Assembly: GCA_905233385.1 (NCBI GenBank)
Contig: CAJOEH010000007.1
Coordinates: 995 to 64,935, forward strand
Reading direction: 5' to 3'
Source of the DNA: an uncultured Oscillospiraceae bacterium
GTDB lineage: Bacteria; Bacillota; Clostridia; Oscillospirales; Oscillospiraceae
DNA length: 63,941 nt
The notes below the pieces were generated by a model, which saw nothing but the letters and a program-made list of their open reading frames with translations, had not been told where the DNA came from and did not search any database. Below, piece after piece: positions 35,452 through 42,430 of the stretch; positions within the stretch are counted from its first letter, which is position 1, and the number at the start of each line of letters is the position of its first letter. Both the position numbers and the translations under genes were made by a program.

Positions 35452-36245
35452 AACGTTTCATGGGCGGCTGCGACCAGCGCCTTCACGTCCGGCTCGGTCG
35501 CGCCATCGGGGAGCATCGAAAGATGCCCCAAAAATTCAATGTTTCCTTCCGGCCCCTTCACGGGGGAATAGGTCAGATTTCTAACGGTCAGGTTCAGCTC
35601 CTTCGCCAGCGCGAGAAAATCACGCAGGACTTCCTCGTGCACAGCGGGATCGCGGACGACGCCCTTTTTGCCGACCTTGTCTTTGCCCGCCTCGAACTGC
35701 GGCTTGATCAGGCAGAGGATCTGTCCGGTCGGCTTGAGCAGTTCTTTGATCGCGGGAAGGACGAGCTTCAGCGAGATGAAGGACACGTCCACGACGGAGA
35801 GATCGAGCGGCTCGCCCAGGTCTTCCGGCTTGACGTAGCGGATGTTCGTGCGCTCCATGCAGACCACGCGGTCGTCCGTGCGGATGCTCCACGCGAGCTG
35901 TCCGTAGCCGACGTCGATGGCAAAGACCTTTTTCGCGCCCTTTTGCAGGAGGCAGTCGGTAAAGCCGCCGGTCGACGCGCCGGAGTCACTGCACACGAAG
36001 CCGGTCGGATCGACGCCAAAATCGCGCAGCGCCTTTTCCAGCTTCAAGCCGCCGCGGCTGACGTAGGGGCAGGCGTTCCCGCGCACTTCGATCTCCGCAT
36101 CGGTCTCTACCGCCGTCCCCGCCTTGTCGCATTTCTGCCCGTTGACGAAGACTTCGCCGCTCATAATGAGCGCCTGCGCGCGGCTGCGGCTCTCGCACAG
36201 CCCCTTCTCGGTCAGGAGCACGTCGAGGCGTTCCTTATGCTTCAT
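35448..36245 (-). CDS. tlyA: TlyA-family rRNA 2'-O-methyltransferase
   Basis: A 265-aa protein with an N-terminal S4 RNA-binding domain ('RLDVLLTEKGLCESRSRAQALIMSG') and a Rossmann methyltransferase domain with the SAM site 'DSGASTGGFTDCLLQ' and the K-D-K-E-type 'LIKPQFEAG' region. Members methylate ribose of cytidines in 16S/23S rRNA and affect capreomycin sensitivity. It overlaps dxs by 11 bp. Confidence 0.93.
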   Translation of the reverse strand: MKHKERLDVLLTEKGLCESRSRAQALIMSGEVFVNGQKCDKAGTAVETDAEIEVRGNACPYVSRGGLKLEKALRDFGVDPTGFVCSDSGASTGGFTDCLLQKGAKKVFAIDVGYGQLAWSIRTDDRVVCMERTNIRYVKPEDLGEPLDLSVVDVSFISLKLVLPAIKELLKPTGQILCLIKPQFEAGKDKVGKKGVVRDPAVHEEVLRDFLALAKELNLTVRNLTYSPVKGPEGNIEFLGHLSMLPDGATEPDVKALVAAAHETL

Positions 36246-38079
36246 GCAGCACCTCCCGCGCCTTCTTCGCGATAGAAGCGGCGTCCAGACCGAGCATTTT
36301 GTAAAGATCAGATACCGCGCCGTGCGGCACGAAGCGGTCGCCGATATTGACGAGCGCCGTCGGCACGACGATCCCCTGCATCCGCAGGGTCGCCGCGATC
36401 TCCTTGCCGGCGCAGCCGATGCAGACCGCTTCCTCGGCGATCAGCAGACGTCCGGTCTTGCGGACGGACGCAGCGATCGCCGCCATATCGATCGGCTTGA
36501 CGGACGGCAGCTTGACGACCTCCGCCGAGACGCCGTCCGCTTCCAGAAGCGCGGCGGCGTCCAGGATCTCGTTGATCAGTTTTCCGTAACCGACCAGCGT
36601 GATGTCCCCGCCCTCGCGCAGGACCGGCGACTGCGCGACCTGCGTGAGTTTTCCGTCGCCGCCGCGCGGATAGCGCACGGCGACCGGACCGTCCATAGAA
36701 AGAACGGCTTTGCGGAGCATTGTCTCCAGCTCCGCCTGATTCGCGGGACAAAGCACCTGCATGTTCGGAACGGAACGCAGGTAGTTGATATCGAAAACGC
36801 CCTGGTGCGTTTCGCCGTCCTCGCCGACCAGGCCGGCGCGGTCCACGGCGAACACCACGTGGAGATTCTGCATCGCGACGTCCTGCAAAAGCATATCGTA
36901 GGCGCGCTGCAGGAAGGTCGAATACACAGCGACGACGGGGATCATCCCCTGCTTCGCGAGGCCGCCCGCCATCGCGACAGCGTGGCCTTCGGCGATGCCG
37001 ACGTCGAAGCAGCGCTCCGGAAATTCCGCCCGGAAGTCCGTCAGCCCAGTGCCGTTCACCATCGCTGCCGTGATCGCGCAGACCTTCTCGTCCTCCCGCG
37101 CAAGCGCGCAGAGCGTCTTGCCGAAGGTGTCGGAGAAGGTCGGCTCGCTTCCGCAGGCAGGCTTGCCGGTCACGGGATCGAACGAGCCGATGCCGTGGAA
37201 AACGTCCGGGTTTTCCTCCGCGGGTGCGTAGCCCTTGCCCTTTTTCGTCAGCACGTGGAGCAGTACCGGCCGCTCGCTCTTTTTCGCGAGCTCCAGCATG
37301 TACTCCAACCGCTTCAGATTGTGGCCGTCGACCGGGCCGTAGTACTGGAAGCCCATCTCCTCAAAGAAGGTGGAGCCGAGCAGCATCCGCTTCCAGCGTT
37401 CCTTCAGTTTGTGCGAGAAGCGGTAGACCGCCTTGCCGCCGGGAACGGCGTTCGTCACGCTGCGATAGACCTTTTTCAGGCGGAAATAGCCCGGGCGGGT
37501 GCGGATCACGGAGAGGTGCTGCGAAATGCCGCCGACGTTCGGCGTGATCGACATGCCGTTATCGTTCAGGATCACGATCAGCGGCTCGTTGCTCTCGCCC
37601 GCGTCGTTCAGGCCCTCGTAGGCAAGGCCGCCGGTCATTGCGCCGTCGCCCGTCAGAGCGATCACGTGATAATCCTGCTTTTGGAGCGTTCTCGCCCGCG
37701 CCATGCCGAGCGCCGTGGAGACGGAGGAGGAGGCATGACCGGCGACAAAGGCGTCGCACACGCTTTCGGACGGCTTCGGAAAGCCGGATATGCCGCCGAA
37801 CGTGCGCAGCGTGGAGAACGCTTCCCTGCGTCCGGTCAGGATTTTATGCACATAGGACTGGTGCCCGACGTCGAACAGCAGCCGATCCTTCGAGGTATCG
37901 AACACGCGCTCGATCGCGACGGTCAGCTCGACGATGCCGAGATTGGCCGCGAGATGCCCGCCGGTCTTTGCGACGTTCTGCACCAAAAACTGCCGCAGCT
38001 CTTCGCAAAGCTGCTCCAGCTGCTGTGCGTTGAGCGCGCAAAGCGCCTCTCTGGAATTGATCTGATTCAGCAAATCCAA
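36235..38079 (-). CDS. dxs: 1-deoxy-D-xylulose-5-phosphate synthase
   Basis: A 614-aa thiamine-diphosphate enzyme, first step of the MEP isoprenoid pathway. The TTG at 38079 gives the usual N-terminus (M-D-L-L-N-Q-I-N-S). Visible are 'GGHLAANLGIVELT', the ThDP motif G-D-G-A-M-T-G-G...N-D-N, the catalytic Glu in the 'PERCFDVGIAEGHAV' region and the transketolase C-terminal domain. The upstream Shine-Dalgarno is weak (ACAGGT), so it may depend on translation of oapA. Confidence 0.95.
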   Translation of the reverse strand: MDLLNQINSREALCALNAQQLEQLCEELRQFLVQNVAKTGGHLAANLGIVELTVAIERVFDTSKDRLLFDVGHQSYVHKILTGRREAFSTLRTFGGISGFPKPSESVCDAFVAGHASSSVSTALGMARARTLQKQDYHVIALTGDGAMTGGLAYEGLNDAGESNEPLIVILNDNGMSITPNVGGISQHLSVIRTRPGYFRLKKVYRSVTNAVPGGKAVYRFSHKLKERWKRMLLGSTFFEEMGFQYYGPVDGHNLKRLEYMLELAKKSERPVLLHVLTKKGKGYAPAEENPDVFHGIGSFDPVTGKPACGSEPTFSDTFGKTLCALAREDEKVCAITAAMVNGTGLTDFRAEFPERCFDVGIAEGHAVAMAGGLAKQGMIPVVAVYSTFLQRAYDMLLQDVAMQNLHVVFAVDRAGLVGEDGETHQGVFDINYLRSVPNMQVLCPANQAELETMLRKAVLSMDGPVAVRYPRGGDGKLTQVAQSPVLREGGDITLVGYGKLINEILDAAALLEADGVSAEVVKLPSVKPIDMAAIAASVRKTGRLLIAEEAVCIGCAGKEIAATLRMQGIVVPTALVNIGDRFVPHGAVSDLYKMLGLDAASIAKKAREVLHEA

Positions 38080-38101
38080 GTTTACACGACCTGTCAGTTC
38101 G

Positions 38102-38695
38102 TCACTTATGCTTCCCGATACGGAAGAGTGACTTTGTATAGTAAATCGGTTTGGAAACGAAATGTACGATCTGCGTGGAATTGCGCATGGCGATGTTCTT
38201 GCCGAAGGCCTTTCCCGCGATCGTCACGCCCGCGACGAGCGCGGACATGATGAGCTGCTTCACGGCGTCGGAGCTCGGGTGCTTCAGCGCCATCACCGCG
38301 ATGATCGCGGAGGCGGAGCCGGAGACGACCCCGCAGATATCGCCGACCACGTCGTTGCAGAAGCTGGAGACCTTCTCCGCGTTCCGCAACAGGGTCAGCG
38401 CCTCCGCGGCGCCCTTGACCTTCTTCGCCGCCATGGAGTGGAACGGTTTTTCGCTCGCCGACATGACCGCAACGCCGATGATATCGAAGACGACGCCGAG
38501 CAGCACGATCAGCAATAAGACAATAAATGCCTCGACAAGACCCGCATCCTCCATAACGACGGAGGAGAAGTAGGAGATTGCCGAGGAAACGGCGATCGTC
38601 ACGAAGAAGATCGTGATGATCCACCGAAGGTTGCTCTGTTTTTTGTTCTTCTTTTTCTGCCCCTTACTTCGGGGCTCGGGATCGTTGGTATGCAA
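38102..38695 (-). CDS. oapA: OLE-associated protein A (OapA) homologue
   Basis: A 197-aa membrane protein from a TTG at 38695 behind GGAGGG. The N-terminus is strongly basic (K-G-Q-K-K-K-N-K-K), followed by about four transmembrane helices (residues about 26-48, 54-78, 125-145, 150-170) and a cytoplasmic 'LLRNAEKVSSFCNDVVGDICG' stretch. Such short CorB/DUF21-like proteins encoded directly after OLE RNA are the known OLE-binding partner OapA, which holds the RNA at the membrane. I base the name on length, topology, the position next to dxs and the 630-nt structured leader; sequence-level confirmation was not possible. Confidence 0.78.
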   Translation of the reverse strand: MHTNDPEPRSKGQKKKNKKQSNLRWIITIFFVTIAVSSAISYFSSVVMEDAGLVEAFIVLLLIVLLGVVFDIIGVAVMSASEKPFHSMAAKKVKGAAEALTLLRNAEKVSSFCNDVVGDICGVVSGSASAIIAVMALKHPSSDAVKQLIMSALVAGVTIAGKAFGKNIAMRNSTQIVHFVSKPIYYTKSLFRIGKHK

Positions 38696-38714
38696 AGTAT
38701 TCCCTCCAAGGAAT

Positions 38715-39339
38715 AAAAAAGTGGTGGCAGCAGATAAAGTAAATCTTGCGGCTTAGGTCGGGTTGGATTTCCCCGTCGGCTGCCGTCCGTTGCCGGACGG
38801 TCGTTTCCGATTGAAGCCTCGTCGGAGCGTCGCCGCTTCCGATACCCGATTGCCACTTAGTCCGCACTGCAATCCTTTATCTGCCCTTTGCGTGAAAGTC
38901 AGCCTAGGTGATTTCCACAACATTACGCGCCGGTTCTATCCTCTTTTGCAGGCATGGTTTCAAGAGGCAATATCGCCCTCGGCCGCGGCCACGGCCGGAA
39001 ACGCTTCGCTCCTCTATCCCCGCATGTCCACGCAAGGCAGGCTACGCTGCACGCAGCACACGATTCTGTGCACCACCTTGCAGGTTCATCTCCTGTTTCG
39101 TACGCAGTCCGGGTTGCGAAGAAAATGCTACTGGACGGCTGTCGCACAAGAACAGGTCTCCACGGAAGTCGGGTCGGTCGGTATATGCCATTACACCTCG
39201 CCCGAAAACCTTAACCCCCAGCACCCACCCTGATCTGGGCGAAAAAAGCAAGCACCAGGGACTTCACCGATATGCCCTTTTAGGGATTTTTAGGCCCCTC
39301 TTCGATACCGGCGCGCTTTGACTAGGATACAGCGCCACC
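38715..39339 (-). ncRNA. ole: OLE RNA (ornate large extremophilic RNA) candidate
   Basis: About 625 nt between a strong promoter and the oapA start have no credible reading frame but many GC-rich paired segments, for example ACCGTCCG/CGGACGGC near 38795 and GGCCGTGGCCGCGGCC near 38990. Known OLE RNAs are about 600 nt, lie immediately upstream of oapA and are embedded in the dxs-tlyA-nadK-argR-recN neighbourhood; all of that is true here. OLE RNA assembles with OapA at the membrane and affects stress tolerance. Exact ends are estimated from the promoter and the oapA ribosome site. Confidence 0.8.
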
Positions 39340-39345
39340 GTTTGC

Positions 39346-39374
39346 ATTATATCATATCTTTGCAAAATATACAA
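39346..39374 (-). promoter_or_regulatory. promoter of the OLE-oapA-dxs operon
   Basis: Minus strand: -35 TTGTAT (39374-39369), 17 bp, -10 TATAAT (39351-39346). Expected start near 39339. Confidence 0.82.
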
Positions 39375-39664
39375 GTGGAATCCTTCGCAAATTGCCGAAG
39401 ATTTCCGAAAATTATTCGCCGAAAACGCATGGATTTTCGTGGAAAATGTTGCATGTTGGAACAAATTGTTAAGAATATATAAACTTATGCGATTTGGATA
39501 TTCATTGTATATACAAAAAGAGGCTGCTGCAAAATGCAAAAACGAAAAGGATTGCAGCAGACTCCCGGCAGGGGAAGTGTGAAGGGGGCGGTCTTGGAGC
39601 CCCCTTCACGTTCAATCACCCGCCCGCAGGCGATGATTTTTGCCATAACCGGAAAAAATCATAC
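39375..39664. other. intergenic stretch with a palindromic repeat
   Basis: No gene is seen. The left part is AT-rich; the right part contains the hairpin element at 39577-39617. Confidence 0.7.
39577..39617. repeat. GTGTGAA...TTCACGTTCAAT hairpin element, copy A
   Basis: An 11-bp stem GTGAAGGGGGC/GCCCCCTTCAC followed by GTTCAAT. The element at 47751-47790 has the same borders with a different stem interior. Confidence 0.65.
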
Positions 39665-39702
39665 GGGAGCGTTGCAAAATGACTTCATTTTGCAACGCTC
39701 CC
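39665..39702 (-). terminator. terminator of the cadmium/zinc efflux operon
   Basis: A nearly perfect 18-bp stem (GGGAGCGTTGCAAAATGA with its complement). The T-run on the minus strand lies a few bases after the stem. Confidence 0.75.
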
Positions 39703-39716
39703 TCTGTTTCGCAATC

Positions 39717-41546
39717 TTATATCCCCTGCGTGCGGAAGGCGTTCAATATCGCCAGCACCGCCACGCCGACGTCGGCAAAGATCGCCAGCCACATCGGCGC
39801 GTAGCCCAACGCGCCGAGGATCAGGCACACGCCCTTGACGGCAAGCGCAAAGGCGATGTTCTGCTTCGCGATCGCGGTCTTTTTCTTCGCGATCCGCAGG
39901 AGGAGGGGCAGCTTCGTGATATCGTCCTTGAGCAGGACCGCGTCCGCCGCCTCGACCGCCGCTTCCGAGCCGACGCCGCCCATGGCGATGCCGACGTCCG
40001 CCGCGGTCAGCACCGGCGCGTCGTTCACGCCGTCGCCGACGAAAGCGACCGCTTGGTCTTCTTTCCGTTCGTTCAGAAGCTTTTCAAAGAAACTGACCTT
40101 ATCCTGCGGCAGGAGCTGCGCGTGGTACTCCTTCACGCCGCTCTGCGCCGCGAAATGCGCCGCTGAACGCTCGTTGTCGCCGGTCAGGATGACCATGCGG
40201 TCGATCCCCTGCGCGGATAAAGCTTCCATCGTCTCCTTCGCACCGTCGCGCAGGGTGTCCGCGACCGCGATCATGCCGAGGTACGCGCCGTCATACGCGA
40301 CGTATACGGCGGTGCCGACGTGGTCCGTCTCTTCCACGGGAACGCCGATCGACCTCATCAGCCGCGCGTTGCCGAGCGCGGCCTGCTTGCCGTCGATCTC
40401 CGCGGTCACGCCGTAGCCCGCTCTCTCGCGGATATTCTTTGCCGCGCCCTGCGCGTCCTGGCAGGCCTCAGAAATCGCCCGCGCGACCGGATGGGTGGAA
40501 TACTGCTCACACAGGGCGGCGATCCGCAGGAGTTCCTCCTTCGTGCCTGCCGCGCAGCGCACGTCCTGCACGGAGAAGCTTCCTTCCGTCAGCGTGCCGG
40601 TCTTGTCGAAGACCAGCGTCTTCGTCCGCGCGAGCTGCTCCAAAACGACGCCGCCCTTGACGACGATACCGTGCTTCGCCGCCGCGCCCATACCGGAGAA
40701 AAAGCTCAGCGGCACGGAGATCACGAGGGCGCACGGGCAGGAAATGACGAGGAAGGTCAGCGCGCGCCGGATCCACTCGACAAACGGCTGACCGAAGACC
40801 AGCGGCGGCAGCAGCGCGAGCAGGACCGCCGCGCCGATCACAGCGGGCGTGTAGAAACGCGCGAATCTCGTGATGATCCGCTCGGTCTGCGCCTTCTTTT
40901 CGGCGGCGGTCTCCACGAGGGTCAGGATCCTCGCGACCGTGGACTGCTCGTACGCGCTCTCTGCGCGGATCGTCAAGACGCCGCTCAGGTTCACGCTGCC
41001 TGAAACGACCTTCATTCCCGCGCTCACGTCGACCGGCATCGCCTCGCCCGTGACCTTCGCGGTGTCGAGCGACGCCTCGCCTTCGACGATCACGCCGTCC
41101 GTGGGGATGCGTTCCCCTGCGCGGACGAGCAGCAGGTCGCCGATCGCGACGTCTTCCGGCTCCGTGACGATCTCCTCGCCGTCTTTCAGGACCGTCGCCG
41201 TATCGGGCCGGATGTCCATCAGCGCGGTGATCGAACGGCGCGAGCGCTCCACCGCCAGCGATTCAAACAGCTCTCCCACCTGGAAGAACAGCATGACCGC
41301 CGCGGCCTCCGCCCAGTCCTGCATCGCGAGCGCGCAGCAGGTCGCCAGCGCCATCAGGAATTTTTCATCGAAGAGCTGACCGCGCAGGATATTCCGCAAG
41401 GCCGCCCACAGTACGTCGTAGCCGACGATCGCCCACGCGACGATCATGCAGCCGGCCTTCCACCAGCCAGGCAAAAACAGGCCGACAGCAAAAACGATAA
41501 TCGCAGCGGCGATCCGAACGAGCAGCTTTTTCTGCTTCCGTGTCAC
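39717..41546 (-). CDS. cadA: Zn/Cd/Pb-exporting P1B-type ATPase
   Basis: A 609-aa heavy-metal pump from a GTG at 41546 that overlaps the preceding stop (GTGA). Motifs: T-G-E-A in the actuator domain, the metal-binding 'ISCPCALVIS' in helix 6, phosphorylation site D-K-T-G-T-L-T, H-P ('YSTHPVARAI'), T-G-D-N and G-D-G-V-N-D-A-P. The C-P-C plus the C-terminal Asp-containing helix point to Zn/Cd/Pb rather than Cu. It lacks the usual N-terminal HMA domain, which is encoded separately just upstream. Confidence 0.93.
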   Translation of the reverse strand: MTRKQKKLLVRIAAAIIVFAVGLFLPGWWKAGCMIVAWAIVGYDVLWAALRNILRGQLFDEKFLMALATCCALAMQDWAEAAAVMLFFQVGELFESLAVERSRRSITALMDIRPDTATVLKDGEEIVTEPEDVAIGDLLLVRAGERIPTDGVIVEGEASLDTAKVTGEAMPVDVSAGMKVVSGSVNLSGVLTIRAESAYEQSTVARILTLVETAAEKKAQTERIITRFARFYTPAVIGAAVLLALLPPLVFGQPFVEWIRRALTFLVISCPCALVISVPLSFFSGMGAAAKHGIVVKGGVVLEQLARTKTLVFDKTGTLTEGSFSVQDVRCAAGTKEELLRIAALCEQYSTHPVARAISEACQDAQGAAKNIRERAGYGVTAEIDGKQAALGNARLMRSIGVPVEETDHVGTAVYVAYDGAYLGMIAVADTLRDGAKETMEALSAQGIDRMVILTGDNERSAAHFAAQSGVKEYHAQLLPQDKVSFFEKLLNERKEDQAVAFVGDGVNDAPVLTAADVGIAMGGVGSEAAVEAADAVLLKDDITKLPLLLRIAKKKTAIAKQNIAFALAVKGVCLILGALGYAPMWLAIFADVGVAVLAILNAFRTQGI

Positions 41547-41764
41547 GCGAGGACCTCGCAGTCCGGCTCGACCTTGCGGATGACCTTCTTGATCGCCGCC
41601 AGCGCCGTCGCCTCGTCCGTGCCGTCGATGTAATTGATCACCATTTTCTGCGTCAGGAAGCTGACCGCCGCGCTCTCGACCTCCGGCAGCTTGTTGATCG
41701 CGTTCTCCATCTTCGCCGCGCAGTTCGCGCAGTCAAGGTCTCTCAAACGGTACGTCTTTTTCAT
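41543..41764 (-). CDS. heavy-metal-associated (HMA) domain protein
   Basis: A 73-aa ferredoxin-like metal-binding protein with the D-C-A-N-C (C-x-x-C) loop near residue 11 and the pattern of HMA domains through the C-terminus. It is the size of a metallochaperone and lies between the ArsR regulator and the P-type ATPase that lacks such a domain, so it probably delivers metal to the pump or replaces its regulatory domain in trans. Confidence 0.92.
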   Translation of the reverse strand: MKKTYRLRDLDCANCAAKMENAINKLPEVESAAVSFLTQKMVINYIDGTDEATALAAIKKVIRKVEPDCEVLA

Positions 41765-41765
41765 G

Positions 41766-42101
41766 TCAATCCTCCTCGATATGTTCTTTCGCCATGCCGA
41801 TGATCGTCTTCACGTGGTCGTCGGCCAGCATATAATATGCTTTTCTGCCCTCCCTGCGGCATCGGACCAGCTTCGCCTGCTTCAGCAGCCGTAACTGATG
41901 CGAGACAGCCGAAATGCTCATCTCGACCTTGTCGCAGATCTGCGAAACGTTCATCTCGCTGTCAAACATCGCGTACAAAATGCGGATGCGCGTCGAATCG
42001 GCGAAGACCTTGAACAGCTCCGCCATGTCGAACAGCATCTCCTCATTCGGCTCGCCGAAGACCTCTATATGTTTCTCCATTTCTTGTTTCGTTTTCTTCA
42101 T
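41766..42101 (-). CDS. ArsR/SmtB-family metal-responsive repressor
   Basis: A 111-aa winged-helix regulator ('LFKVFADSTRIRILYAM', recognition helix 'SISAVSHQLRLLKQAKLV'). The C-terminal helix has D-x-H-(10)-H-x-x-E ('DDHVKTIIGMAKEHIEE'), the alpha-5 zinc site of SmtB/CzrA; the Cys ligands of the alpha-3 cadmium/lead site are missing. So zinc (or cobalt) is the likely inducer. It heads the efflux operon and likely binds the inverted repeat at 42224-42256. Confidence 0.93.
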   Translation of the reverse strand: MKKTKQEMEKHIEVFGEPNEEMLFDMAELFKVFADSTRIRILYAMFDSEMNVSQICDKVEMSISAVSHQLRLLKQAKLVRCRREGRKAYYMLADDHVKTIIGMAKEHIEED

Positions 42102-42223
42102 ACTACACGCTCCTTTTCACGCAAAATGCCAAGCCCGGTTTGATAACACAAGCGTTTCTCAACACGCTATTCTCGCGCTGTTTTCCGGTACGCTGATTTC
42201 AGGCACTGTTTCCCGTATTTGAG

Positions 42224-42256
42224 ATAGCTTGAATATTTGCTCACTTGTTCAACTAT
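42224..42256 (-). promoter_or_regulatory. likely SmtB/ArsR operator
   Basis: ATAGCTTGAA...GTTCAACTAT is an imperfect inverted repeat with TTGAA/TTCAA half-sites just downstream of the -10, where a bound repressor would block initiation. Confidence 0.65.
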
Positions 42257-42260
42257 TGAT

Positions 42261-42289
42261 ATCATACTCGAATCAACGGGCGTTGTCAA
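42261..42289 (-). promoter_or_regulatory. promoter of the Zn/Cd efflux operon
   Basis: Minus strand: -35 TTGACA (42289-42284), 17 bp, -10 TATGAT (42266-42261). Confidence 0.85.
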
Positions 42290-42368
42290 GAGGGTTTTTG
42301 AAATTTTATTGCATAATTGTTCAACTATTTCAATATTGAGTCGATAATTATAGCAGGATTATAATGCC

Positions 42369-42408
42369 AAAGCACCGCAGGGACGGATGTCCGTCGCTGC
42401 GGTGCTTT
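42369..42408 (-). terminator. terminator of the secreted repeat protein gene
   Basis: AAAGCACCGC pairs with GCGGTGCTTT, with an inner ACGGA/TCCGT stem. Together with the operator and promoter above it fills the 329-bp gap between 42102 and 42430. Confidence 0.8.
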
Positions 42409-42430
42409 GAGGGACTTTTATTTTGGTCTG

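Noticed and set aside
36124-38250. 708-codon plus-strand open frame
   Set aside because: Antisense to dxs, which has all family motifs.
38763-39321. Several 70-150-codon frames on both strands in the OLE region
   Set aside because: No ribosome sites, no domains, and stem-forming sequence throughout; better explained as structured RNA.
38715-39339. tmRNA, RNase P RNA or a riboswitch in the 625-nt leader
   Set aside because: No tag-peptide/CCA end, no RNase P signature segments and no known aptamer core were seen; genomic context fits OLE RNA.
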